Below, in pieces: positions 34,726-46,443 of a stretch of DNA of 64,000 bases (positions are counted from its first letter, which is position 1; each line of letters starts with the position of its first letter). Source of the DNA: Acidomonas methanolica. Lineage in GTDB: Bacteria > Pseudomonadota > Alphaproteobacteria > Acetobacterales > Acetobacteraceae. Made by a program: the position numbers and the translations under genes. Below the pieces are notes generated by a model. It was given only the letters and a program-made list of their open reading frames with translations, was not told where the DNA came from and made no database searches. Where the stretch lies: assembly GCF_004346035.1 (NCBI RefSeq), contig NZ_SLZN01000008.1, forward strand, positions 1 through 64,000, in the 5' to 3' direction.

Positions 34726-36138
34726 CTGTCCGCTCTCGTTCTCTTTCTGCTCCTTTGCGGCCTTCCCGCCCTGCGGTGGGCCGCGCTGTCCGTGCCGGTT
34801 CCGTTTTCCGATTCCGCCCGGCGCGGTGTCGGGCTGGCGCTTGCGAGTCTGCATCTGGCGGCGGTCTGCTGGGTCTCCGCGCACAGCGTCCGTCTCACTG
34901 CGGGCCCGCTGCATCTGGACCCGTTGCGCGATGCGTTGGACGCGGTGGTGGTGGCGGTCTCCTTCGCGGCGCGGGGGCCGGGTGCGGCGGCGCTCATGCT
35001 CGGCGCGGCGGGGCTGGTGCTGGACGGCGTGGCGGGGGCGACGCTGCTCGGACTGGCCGGGATGCTGGCGGGAGGAATGACGGGCGCCCAGGGTGGATGT
35101 CGGGTCGGATTTCTGGCCGGGGGGCTGGTGCTGCTCGTGACGGGCGCTGGCGGGTCGGCGGTGGTGTCCTGCCTGACGGGGCTGGTGCTGCTGGCGGCCT
35201 TCGCGGACGTGCCGGTGCTCGGGCTGGCGTTGCTGGCGACGCATGTCACGCCCGACCCGGCGGTCGGATGGCTGCTCGTCGCGGCGGGTCTGGCGGGGTG
35301 CTGCCCCATTGGGCAAGGGCGGTGGACCCTGGTGTCGCGGCGTGTGGTACTGCCGCTTTTCTGGCTGGCGGCGCTGCTCGGCGCGCGCCGGGCCGATCTG
35401 GCGGAGACGGCGCTGGCCGCCGCCGAGGCGTTGCTGCTGTCCATGGTGCTGTTGCCTGTGCCGGGAGTCGCGGAGGGGCGGGCGGGTATCCTGCTGCGAT
35501 CGGTTTTGCCCGGTGCGGCGGGGTTTCTGCCGCTCTGGCTGGGGCTGCACGCGTTCTTCGGACTCGCGGCGGCGGAGACGGGCTGGATCGTGCCCGCGCT
35601 GGCGCTGGGCGGGGTGATCGGCTGGATCGCGGTGCTGGAGCTGCGGGCCTGTTGGCGCAGGCTGGGGGAAGCGGGGCTTGATCGAGTCGAAGACTATGTG
35701 CTGCCGGGGCTGGCGGCGGTCGCGCCGGGGCTGGTCTTCATGATCGTCGCCCCGGGTCTCGCGGCGATGTGCGGGGCGGCGGAGGCATGGTCCGGCTCGC
35801 TCTTCGCGCCGGTGCCGGGCGGGGATGGCGGGCGCTGGCTGCCCTGGCTCGCCGCGTTGCTTCTGGCGTCTGTGGTCCTGGCGGCAGGGCCGGGCGGGCG
35901 GATGACGCGCGATCCGTTCGAGGAGCCGGGCGCGCGGCCGGGCGCGGCGGTCTGGGCCTATGGCTGGCGCAGGCGGGCGGTACTCTTCCGTCGGGCCGGA
36001 CGGCGCTGGGGGGAGTCCCTCGCGAAGGCGGCTGACATGAAAAACGGCCTCGGGCTGGCGCTCAAGGCACCGCTATCGCCCGCCTTCTGGCTGGGGCTTG
36101 TGGCGTTCGGCCTGGCGGTGCTGGGAGCCGCCGCGTGA
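34726..36138 (+). CDS. HyfB-like antiporter-type membrane subunit of an Ehr-like complex (divergent, short)
   Basis: 470 residues if CTG 34726 is the start (AAGGGG six bases ahead), or 448 from GTG 34792. The CTG start adds a first membrane helix, LSALVLFLLLCGLPALRWAA, as expected for this family. At least ten hydrophobic segments are seen. Position in the operon (before NuoH-, NuoK- and NuoCD-like genes) and fold suggest an MrpA/NuoL-type subunit like HyfB. It is far shorter than the roughly 670-residue HyfB, and the usual TM7 region with Lys and PFHxWLPxA is not recognisable. Assignment rests mainly on synteny. Its stop overlaps the next gene (GTGA). Confidence 0.6.
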   Translation: MSALVLFLLLCGLPALRWAALSVPVPFSDSARRGVGLALASLHLAAVCWVSAHSVRLTAGPLHLDPLRDALDAVVVAVSFAARGPGAAALMLGAAGLVLDGVAGATLLGLAGMLAGGMTGAQGGCRVGFLAGGLVLLVTGAGGSAVVSCLTGLVLLAAFADVPVLGLALLATHVTPDPAVGWLLVAAGLAGCCPIGQGRWTLVSRRVVLPLFWLAALLGARRADLAETALAAAEALLLSMVLLPVPGVAEGRAGILLRSVLPGAAGFLPLWLGLHAFFGLAAAETGWIVPALALGGVIGWIAVLELRACWRRLGEAGLDRVEDYVLPGLAAVAPGLVFMIVAPGLAAMCGAAEAWSGSLFAPVPGGDGGRWLPWLAALLLASVVLAAGPGGRMTRDPFEEPGARPGAAVWAYGWRRRAVLFRRAGRRWGESLAKAADMKNGLGLALKAPLSPAFWLGLVAFGLAVLGAAA

Positions 36139-37034
36139 CCGCGGTCTTCGAAGGGGCGAGCGAGGCGCTGCTCTGGCTGATCCAGATGGCGATCGTCCTG
36201 CTCGTCGCGCCGCTGTTGGTCGATTTCGGCGCGATGATCCGCGCCTGGCTGGACGGGCGACGCGCCGGGCGCTGGGGCGCGCGCTGGCGGCTTCTGCTGG
36301 CCGGATGGCAGGCCGGGGGCGCGGTGGGGGTGGAGGCGCGGCTGGCGCTGGGCTTTGCCGTCGCGGCGCTGGCCGTGCTGCCGATTGCGACGTTCTGGAC
36401 GTTTTTCCCGGTTCTGGCCGATCCGCTGGCGGTCGGCCTGCTGCTGCTGGCCAGCCGGGCGGCGCTGTGGAGGTTCGCGGCTTCGGCGGGCGCGCCAGTG
36501 TGGCGGCGGGACGGGGCGGCGCTGCGGTTCGTGCGGGGTGAGGCGTGGCGGCTGGGCGCGCTGGCGTTGATACTCGTGCTGGTGAGCGCGCTGATCGCCA
36601 TCGCCTTGCCCGGCGCGAACGGGCTGGCGGGGCTGACGCGGAATTTGCGGATCGACGCGGCGCCGTCCCTGGCGGGCGGGCTGGTCTTCATGGCGCTGGC
36701 GATGCTGGCGATCGCGGCCCCCCTGCTCGATACCGGAGCATGCGAGGCGCTGTTTCCCCGCGCCGGAGGACGGGAGCGGGCCGTGCTGCGGCTGGCGCTC
36801 GATCTCGGGGCGTGCGGATGGTACGTCCTGCTGGCCGATCTGGCCATGCCGGGGCTGGTGGCGGGAGAGGGCTGGCGCGGGCAGCATCTGCTGGACTGGG
36901 CGGCGATGCCCGTCCGTTTGGCGTTGATGGCCGGGCTGGGCGCGTTGTTCGACTCATGGCGCAGGCCGGGCGTGGCGGTCATGCTGGCGGCGGCGGGCGT
37001 GGCGCTGGTGCTGGCGGGGAGACTCGGGGCATGA
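36135..37034 (+). CDS. HyfC/NuoH-like membrane subunit (divergent)
   Basis: 299 residues, about the length of HyfC/HycD, with eight hydrophobic segments. The GTG start overlaps the previous stop. The first helix and loop resemble a worn NuoH N-terminus: PLLVDFGAMIRAWLDGRRAG stands where family members have the quinone-site sequence with GRxGP. The fifth-sixth helix loop, normally ETGRxPVDNP in HycD, reads LDTGACEALFPRAGG. NuoH-type subunits join the peripheral arm to the membrane arm, so the loss of the acidic loop is notable. No other family fits better. Confidence 0.65.
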   Translation: MTAVFEGASEALLWLIQMAIVLLVAPLLVDFGAMIRAWLDGRRAGRWGARWRLLLAGWQAGGAVGVEARLALGFAVAALAVLPIATFWTFFPVLADPLAVGLLLLASRAALWRFAASAGAPVWRRDGAALRFVRGEAWRLGALALILVLVSALIAIALPGANGLAGLTRNLRIDAAPSLAGGLVFMALAMLAIAAPLLDTGACEALFPRAGGRERAVLRLALDLGACGWYVLLADLAMPGLVAGEGWRGQHLLDWAAMPVRLALMAGLGALFDSWRRPGVAVMLAAAGVALVLAGRLGA

Positions 37035-37579
37035 CAATGCTGTTCGGGCTGTTCTTCCTGCTGGCGTTGGCCTCGATCGGGCGGGACGGGCGCGTTCTGC
37101 CCGTGCAGGGTGTGCTTGCGGCGGGATGCGTGGCCGTGGCGGCGCGCGGAGACGTCGCGATCGCGGCGGCGCTGGCGGCGCTGGCGACGAATGGCGCGGC
37201 CTGGGCGGGATTGCGGCGGCTCGCGCCCCATGAACCGGGGGGGCGCGGCCTTCCGCAACCGGCGCTGATCGGGATTCTGGGCGGCATGGTGCTGGTGCTG
37301 CTGTTGCTGCTCGCTCTGGCCGCGCCGTCGGACCTGCCCGTGCTGATGGCGGCGGGGGTGGTGCTGCTCGGACTGTGCGGCGCGGCGCAACCGGCGCCTC
37401 TGGTGCAGTTCGTCGGATTGCTCGGGGCGGTGAACGGGCTGATCGTCCTGGCCGGGGTGCTGGGCAACGGCATGCTGCTGCTGGCGGCGCTGCTGGTCTG
37501 GGCGGCGCTGGGCGTTCTGGGCGTCTGGCTGCTGCCGCGTCTGGCGTGGTTGCGCGTGGATCTCCCCGATGAGGGGTGA
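37031..37579 (+). CDS. HyfE/NuoK-like small membrane subunit (divergent)
   Basis: 182 residues, somewhat shorter than HyfE (about 216). ATG overlaps the HyfC-like stop (ATGA). Six hydrophobic segments are seen. The most diagnostic part is PLVQFVGLLGAVNGLIVLAGVLGNGMLLL near 125-153, matching the HyfE segment with GYLxxENGxxL. Here the conserved Glu of ENG is Val (AVNG), so a residue thought to take part in proton movement is absent. The neighbours support membership of the same complex. The C-terminus ends LPRLAWLRVDLPDEG. Confidence 0.65.
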   Translation: MTMLFGLFFLLALASIGRDGRVLPVQGVLAAGCVAVAARGDVAIAAALAALATNGAAWAGLRRLAPHEPGGRGLPQPALIGILGGMVLVLLLLLALAAPSDLPVLMAAGVVLLGLCGAAQPAPLVQFVGLLGAVNGLIVLAGVLGNGMLLLAALLVWAALGVLGVWLLPRLAWLRVDLPDEG

Positions 37580-38696
37580 GGCACTGCTGGCGGGGGGAGG
37601 AAGCCTCGTTCTGGCGCTGCTGCCGTGCTGGCCCCTGCTCGCGGCGTGTCTGCTGGCTTTGACGGGGCGGGGGCAGCGCGCGGCGGCGGCGCTGTTCCTG
37701 GCGGGCACGGGGCTGGCGGGCACGATCCTGCTGACGCCTTTTCTGCCCGGACAGGATGCGTTGTCCGACGTCGTGCGCGTGCTGGCGGCGGGAATGCCTC
37801 TGCTGCTCTGGCGCAGGGAGGCGGCGGAGCGGCTTTCGGGGGTGGTGGTGTTCCTGACGGCGTTCTGCGTCATGCTCGCGGTGGGGCTCAGGGCGATGTT
37901 GCCGGTGGTGGCGTTGCTGGCGCTGGCCTCCGTTCTGCCCGCGTTGCATGAGGCGGCGGGAGCCCCTCGCGCGCGACAGGCCTGGGAAAAGGCGCGTCTG
38001 CGCGCCATGGGCGCCGTGCTGGCGCTGCTTGGCGCGGCGCTGGCGGTTTCGCCGGGCGGGGTGGGGACCACCGGGCGGGCCGGGATGTTGCTTCTGGCCG
38101 TGGGGCTTTGTCTGCTGGCGGGGCTCGGGCAGGCGGCGTTTGAAGCTCCGGGGGTCGATAGGGGGCTCGACGGATTGCCGCGTCTCGGGGCTCTGGCGCT
38201 GATGTTGCGCCTGCCGCCCCATGAGGTGATTCATCTGGTGTTTCTCGTGGCTGGTCTGGTGGCGCTCGCCCTTGCCGTGTTGCGGCGGGAGAGCGGGACG
38301 GCGGCGCTCGTGACGCTTTGCGCGGCCGTGGGCGTATCGGGGAACGGGGTGCTGGTGGCGGCCCTGCTGCTCCTGACTCTGGGCGTGGCGCTGGAGTGCG
38401 GGCGGATCAGCGAAGGGGAGCGGCGCTGGATGGCGGCGGCGGTGCCCCCGTCTCCTGCTTTTCCTGCCGCCGCGCTGCTGGTCGGGCCCTTGCTGGAGAT
38501 GGACAGGCTGGCGGGGGGAGTCGTGTTGCTGATGGTGGTGGCGCAGGCGGCGCGGCTCCGGCCGGCATGGGTGGAACGGGCGGGACCGGCCTTCTGGCTT
38601 CTGGCGGCGCTGGGCGTGGGTGCGGCGGTGACCTTGGCCTGTGGCGCGCCGGGAAACTGGCCGTGGAGCGGGGGGCTGGCATGGCGGGCGGCGTGA
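37569..38696 (+). CDS. HyfF-like antiporter-type membrane subunit (divergent, short)
   Basis: 375 residues against about 526 in HyfF. The start ATG overlaps the HyfE-like end by 11 bases. About ten membrane segments are seen. Faint matches to the antiporter-like fold are AWEKARLRAMGAVLALLGAAL (where members have a W-K/Y-Y helix) and LLLAVGLCLLAGLGQAAFEAPG, where the family has GxGTKxGLxPxHxWLPDA. The TM7 Lys is therefore replaced within GLGQAA. Very Ala/Leu/Gly-rich. Identification depends on position in the operon. Confidence 0.6.
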   Translation: MRGEALLAGGGSLVLALLPCWPLLAACLLALTGRGQRAAAALFLAGTGLAGTILLTPFLPGQDALSDVVRVLAAGMPLLLWRREAAERLSGVVVFLTAFCVMLAVGLRAMLPVVALLALASVLPALHEAAGAPRARQAWEKARLRAMGAVLALLGAALAVSPGGVGTTGRAGMLLLAVGLCLLAGLGQAAFEAPGVDRGLDGLPRLGALALMLRLPPHEVIHLVFLVAGLVALALAVLRRESGTAALVTLCAAVGVSGNGVLVAALLLLTLGVALECGRISEGERRWMAAAVPPSPAFPAAALLVGPLLEMDRLAGGVVLLMVVAQAARLRPAWVERAGPAFWLLAALGVGAAVTLACGAPGNWPWSGGLAWRAA

Positions 38697-40129
38697 GCAT
38701 GGCGGCGGCGATCCGGGCCGGGGAGCGTATCGCGCCGGGGCCTTTTCCGCCCGAAAGTTTTGTGCTCGATGAGCGGCAATGGGAGGCGATGGTCGAGGCG
38801 GCCGTCGCCGATCCGCTCTGGTTCATCGGCCATTGGTGCGAGGCCGGGCGCGCCTATGCGCTGTTTCTCGATCGCGAGCGCCCGCTGATGGCCGGCACGG
38901 CGTTGGTGGACGGGCGTTATCTCGCCCTGTCGCGGGCGCTTCCCGCCGCGTGCTGGGCGGAACGGGCGGCGCAGGATCTCTGCGACGCGCGGCCGATGTT
39001 CGCGCGGGAGGTCGCGCCCTTGCTGGATGAAGGCGGGTGGCTGCGCGCCACGCCGCTTTCTCCCCGGCCTGGTCCGGGGCAGGCGGCGCGGGAGGCGTCG
39101 CCCGAGGCGGAGCCGCTCGGCATGGGGTTCGGCGCGGCGGCGGCGTTGCTGACGCCGGTGCTGGCGGACGGGCGGCTGGAGATGCGGCCCTCCCATGCGC
39201 ATCGGGGGTTTCTGGCCCGATTGCGCGGGATGCGGGTGGAAGAGGCGCTGGCGCCGGTCGGGCGGGTTCATGCGGGCGGGTTCGTCGCGCATCCGCTGGC
39301 CTATTGCCGGGCGGTGGAGCAGGCGCTGGGAGCGGTCGTGCCGCCGGACGGGCGGGATGGGCGGATCGTTCTGGCGGAGATCGAGCGGATCGGCGTGCAT
39401 CTGGCCGATCTCGCGGCGAGCGGCCGCGCCGCCGGGGGCGGTCTGCTGGCGACTCATGCCGTACTGGCGCGTCAGGCTCTGGCGGAGTTGTGCGTCACGC
39501 ATGGGGCGACGCGTCGCCTGACGGATGCGATCGCGCCGGACGGGGTGGCCGAGGGCATTGCCGCGCCCGAACTCGGCGCGGCGGCGGCGGCGCTGATGGA
39601 GGAGCGGCTTCCCGACCTGACCGAAGCGCATCGGCTTTTCGCGGAACGTTTGCGCGGCGTGGCGGTGCTGGGGCGCGGGCTGGTCGAGCGGTTCTGCATC
39701 GGCGGGCTGGCGGGCCGCGCGACGGGGCGGTCCTTCGATCTGCGGCAACAGGAGGAGGACCATCGGCACATGCCGGGGCGCGCGGGTTCGCTCGTCGAGG
39801 GGGACGCGCTGGCGAGAGGCACGCTGCGGCTGCGCGAGATCCGGGATTCGGCGCTGCGGATCGCGCGCGTGGCCGAGCATTTCGGGGAAGGCGGTGTGCC
39901 GCCCGTCGGCGCGCATGGCGGGGAGGGCATCGGAGCGGCGGAAGGGCCGCGCGGCGATGTCTGGTATTGGGTGCGGGTGAAGGACGGGCGGATCGAGGCA
40001 ATCTGGGTGCGGGACCCGGCCTTCAGCCTCGGCCCCGCGCTGGGCGCGGTGTTGCGGCGGGACGATGCGGCGCGCTGGCCGCTCGCGCTGGCCTCGCTGG
40101 GTGTCCCGGCGGCGGGAATGGCGCTTTGA
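38681..40129 (+). CDS. HyfG/NuoCD-like large subunit lacking Ni-Fe cysteines
   Basis: About 482 residues (ATG 38681; GTG 38693 or ATG 38699 also fit). Residues about 15-125 resemble the NuoC-type domain (ACWAERAAQDLCDARPMF). The rest is NuoD-like: MRPSHAHRGFLARLRGM, GRVHAGGFVAHPLAYCRAVE, RIVLAEIERIGVHLADLA, and AGRATGRSFDLRQQ. In NiFe hydrogenases the segment aligned with GRVHAGG carries RxCGxC, and a second CxxC lies near the C-terminus; neither is present. Thus it cannot bind the Ni-Fe centre, as in Ehr complexes and complex I. No NuoB-like partner is encoded beside it. Soluble protein expected on the cytosolic face. Confidence 0.75.
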   Translation: MAGGVSMAAAIRAGERIAPGPFPPESFVLDERQWEAMVEAAVADPLWFIGHWCEAGRAYALFLDRERPLMAGTALVDGRYLALSRALPAACWAERAAQDLCDARPMFAREVAPLLDEGGWLRATPLSPRPGPGQAAREASPEAEPLGMGFGAAAALLTPVLADGRLEMRPSHAHRGFLARLRGMRVEEALAPVGRVHAGGFVAHPLAYCRAVEQALGAVVPPDGRDGRIVLAEIERIGVHLADLAASGRAAGGGLLATHAVLARQALAELCVTHGATRRLTDAIAPDGVAEGIAAPELGAAAAALMEERLPDLTEAHRLFAERLRGVAVLGRGLVERFCIGGLAGRATGRSFDLRQQEEDHRHMPGRAGSLVEGDALARGTLRLREIRDSALRIARVAEHFGEGGVPPVGAHGGEGIGAAEGPRGDVWYWVRVKDGRIEAIWVRDPAFSLGPALGAVLRRDDAARWPLALASLGVPAAGMAL

Positions 40130-40147
40130 ACGTCGTGTCGGACGTTC
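40128..40147. terminator. Weak hairpin between the large-subunit gene and corC
   Basis: GAACGTC-GTGTCG-GACGTTC forms a seven-base stem at the end of the Hyf-like operon, ten bases from the convergent corC stop. There is no T-run, so it may only partly terminate. Confidence 0.35.
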
Positions 40148-40156
40148 AGGCGCCGC

Positions 40157-41488
40157 TCATGGTTTCGGCGGCTTGTCGCGGCGGGAGACGAGAAGCTGGT
40201 TGATGCGGAAGCCGTCCACATCCACCACCTCGAAGCGGAAGCCATGCGTGTCGACCCGGTCCGTCTTGCGGGCCATGCGGCGCAGGCGGTTCATGATGAA
40301 GCCGCCGATCGTGTCGAACATCTCGCGTTCGGCGATCAGGTCGATATGCAGTTCGCGGATCACGTCGCCGATCGGGGCCGCGCCGTCGATGAGCCAGGAA
40401 TCCTCGTCGCGCCGGACGATCGCCTGCTCCTCGAAAGGGCTGGCCAGACCGTCCATCAGCGCGCCCATGATGTCCTTGAAGGTGATCAGCCCGACCACCA
40501 GCCCGTATTCGTTGACGATCAGGCCGAATCCCGCGCCGTGGCTGTCGAACTGCGCCAGCGTGTCCCAGAGGTTCAGCGTGTCGGGCAGGGAGAGCACGTC
40601 CCGGCGCAGGCGGTAGAGCGGGTTCTGCTCCGGCGTCTCCGGCGGCGGGACGGCGCCGTCATCGACCACGGAGACCAGCACGTCCTCGGCGCGGATGGAG
40701 CCGATCACATGATCCAGCCCGCCGTCGCAGAGCGGATAGCGCGAATAGGGGCGGACGCGCACCTTGTCGCGCTGGACGTCCGGACTCTCCTGCATGTCGA
40801 GAAAGACGATCTCGTCACGCGGGGTCATGGCGGAGGTGACGGCGCGGTCCTGCAGGGCGAGGACGTTCTGGATGAGCTGATGCTCCTCCTGCGAGATCAC
40901 CCCGGCATCCATGCCTCCCGCGAGGATCGCGCTCAGATCCTCCGGCGTCACCGGCTCGACGGCGGAGGCGGCCGGGATGCGCAGCACGCGCAGGAGCCAG
41001 TCGGAGATCTTCGAGAAGACCCAGACCGCCGGATAGAGCAGCTTCAGCGCCAGTTCCGGAAACCAGCCGACTTTCAGCGCCACGCGGTCCGGCGCGTTCA
41101 GCGCCACGCGCTTGGGCAGGAGATCGGCGAAGATCACGAACACGCCCGTCACCATCATGAAAGCGGCGATCGCGGCGATGCGCCCGGCTACGCCCGGGGA
41201 CAGTCCGGTCAGTGCGAGCGCGTCAGCGAAAGCGGGCGTCATCAGTTCGCTGCTGATGATGCCGCCGAGAATGCCCACGGCGTTCAGGCAGATTTGCAGG
41301 ACGGTGATGACCTGCCCGCTGTTGCGCCGCAATTTGAGGAAGGTGGCGGCGCGCGAATCCCCGGCTTCGGCCAGGGCCCGCAACCGCACCTCCTTCGCGG
41401 CGGCGAAAGAGATCTCCGAAAGGGAAATGAGGACGGACACGCCGATGATGACGATCATGGCCGCGACGCCGAGAAGGAAGGGCGTCAT
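40157..41488 (-). CDS. CNNM/CorC-HlyC family protein (DUF21 and CBS domains)
   Basis: 443 residues. The N-terminal DUF21 membrane domain (about 1-190) has four helices, including LISLSEISFAAAKEVRLRALAEAGD and LQICLNAVGILGGIISSE. Then SAMTPRDEIVFLDM opens a pair of CBS domains (about 215-350; VNEYGLVVGLITFKDIMGALM). A CorC_HlyC domain follows (SWLIDGAAPIGDVIREL, TIGGFIMNRLRRM, GFRFEVVDVDGFRINQLLV). Members are linked to Mg2+/Co2+ efflux or resistance. It is convergent with the Hyf-like operon and divergent from fba. The haemolysin label often attached to this family is not supported. Confidence 0.9.
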   Translation of the reverse strand: MTPFLLGVAAMIVIIGVSVLISLSEISFAAAKEVRLRALAEAGDSRAATFLKLRRNSGQVITVLQICLNAVGILGGIISSELMTPAFADALALTGLSPGVAGRIAAIAAFMMVTGVFVIFADLLPKRVALNAPDRVALKVGWFPELALKLLYPAVWVFSKISDWLLRVLRIPAASAVEPVTPEDLSAILAGGMDAGVISQEEHQLIQNVLALQDRAVTSAMTPRDEIVFLDMQESPDVQRDKVRVRPYSRYPLCDGGLDHVIGSIRAEDVLVSVVDDGAVPPPETPEQNPLYRLRRDVLSLPDTLNLWDTLAQFDSHGAGFGLIVNEYGLVVGLITFKDIMGALMDGLASPFEEQAIVRRDEDSWLIDGAAPIGDVIRELHIDLIAEREMFDTIGGFIMNRLRRMARKTDRVDTHGFRFEVVDVDGFRINQLLVSRRDKPPKP

Positions 41489-41707
41489 GGCGTCGGGCGG
41501 TTGGCGGGGCCGGGGCGAATCAGGACGGGCATGCGGGGCGAAGTCTAGCGGAAGGGGGGGTATGACGCCACCGAAAGCGGCGTCGGCGCGTGAAGACGTT
41601 CACGGTCCGGTGTATATTCCTCGTAAGGTGGAGGAACCCCGGAGCGTTTCAGGCGATGCTTCGCGGAGTACGTCTTGTCGGGCCAGCCCGCGAAAGGAGC
41701 CTGCCGA

Positions 41708-42604
41708 ATGAGTAAAGCTGAAATGATGGCGCAGATGGCCGGAAAGGCCGGGCTGATCGCCGCCCTCGACCAGAGCGGCGGCTCAAGCCCCAAGGCGCTG
41801 GCGCATTATGGCATCCCCGAAACCGCCTATCATTCCGAGGACGAGATGTTCGCCCTGATGGCGGAGATGCGCGTCCGCATCATGACGGCGCCGAGCTTCA
41901 CGGGCGAGCGGGTCATCGCGACGATTCTGTTCGTGCTGACCATGGATTCCAAGGTAAAGGGCGAACCGACACCGTCCTATCTCTGGCGCGAGCGCGGCGT
42001 CGTTCCCTTCGTGAAAATCGACAGGGGGATGGAGGACGAAGCCGACGGCGTTCAGCTCATGAAGCCGATCCCGGATCTGGACGCGCTGCTGGAGCGCGCC
42101 GCGAGGCTGGGGGTGTTCGGCACCAAGGAGCGTTCCGTCATCCGTCTGGCGAGCGAGAGCGGCATCCGCGCGATCGTCAGGCAGCAGTTCGATCTGGCCG
42201 CGAAGGTGCGCGCGCATGGGCTGCTTCCGATTCTCGAGCCCGAGGTGCTCGTGAAAAGCCCGCAGAAGAAGGAATGCGAGCAGATCCTGCATGACTGCGT
42301 CCTGGAGGAGATACGGGCGCTTCCGGCGGAGGCGCGCATGATGCTCAAGGTGACGCTGCCCGAGGTGCCGGATCTTTATGACGACATTGCCCGCGATCCG
42401 CATGTGGTGCGTGTCGTCGCGCTGTCCGGCGGATACACGGAGGACGAGGCCTGCGCGAAGCTGAAACGGAATCATCGCATGATCGCCAGCTTCTCCCGCG
42501 CGCTGGTCGGCGATCTGCGGCATCAGATGGACGAGGCGGAGTTCGATTCCGTTCTGGCGGATGCGATCGCGAAGATTTACGACGCGTCCGTGAACAAGGT
42601 CTGA
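41708..42604 (+). CDS. fba: Class I fructose-bisphosphate aldolase
   Basis: 298 residues, start at ATG 41708 behind AAGGAG (nine-base spacing); a TTG at 41675 is less likely. The Schiff-base aldolase cleaves fructose-1,6-bisphosphate to dihydroxyacetone-P and glyceraldehyde-3-P. Signatures: LIAALDQSGGSSPKAL near residue 17, PFVKIDRGM near 112, PILEPEVLVKSPQKKE near 178, MLKVTLPEVPDLY near 216 (catalytic Lys), and VVALSGGYTEDEACAKL near 240. This compact bacterial class I type is annotated in many alphaproteobacteria. The gene ends 19 bases before the end of convergent ligA. Confidence 0.9.
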   Translation: MSKAEMMAQMAGKAGLIAALDQSGGSSPKALAHYGIPETAYHSEDEMFALMAEMRVRIMTAPSFTGERVIATILFVLTMDSKVKGEPTPSYLWRERGVVPFVKIDRGMEDEADGVQLMKPIPDLDALLERAARLGVFGTKERSVIRLASESGIRAIVRQQFDLAAKVRAHGLLPILEPEVLVKSPQKKECEQILHDCVLEEIRALPAEARMMLKVTLPEVPDLYDDIARDPHVVRVVALSGGYTEDEACAKLKRNHRMIASFSRALVGDLRHQMDEAEFDSVLADAIAKIYDASVNKV

Positions 42605-42623
42605 AACGGCCTTCCGGGCGTCC

Positions 42624-46392
<3,769 letters not shown>

Positions 46393-46443
46393 GCATGCCC
46401 GCTATCGTTCGGAGCCTGTTCGCGAGGCCGCGTTGATATCCCG

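Noticed and set aside
38681-40129. A functional NiFe hydrogenase large subunit
   Set aside because: The four Ni-Fe ligand cysteines are absent, so a hydrogenase activity claim is not supported.
40157-41488. Haemolysin
   Set aside because: The HlyC label for DUF21-CBS proteins is historical. The domain content indicates a CNNM/CorC-type ion-transport protein.
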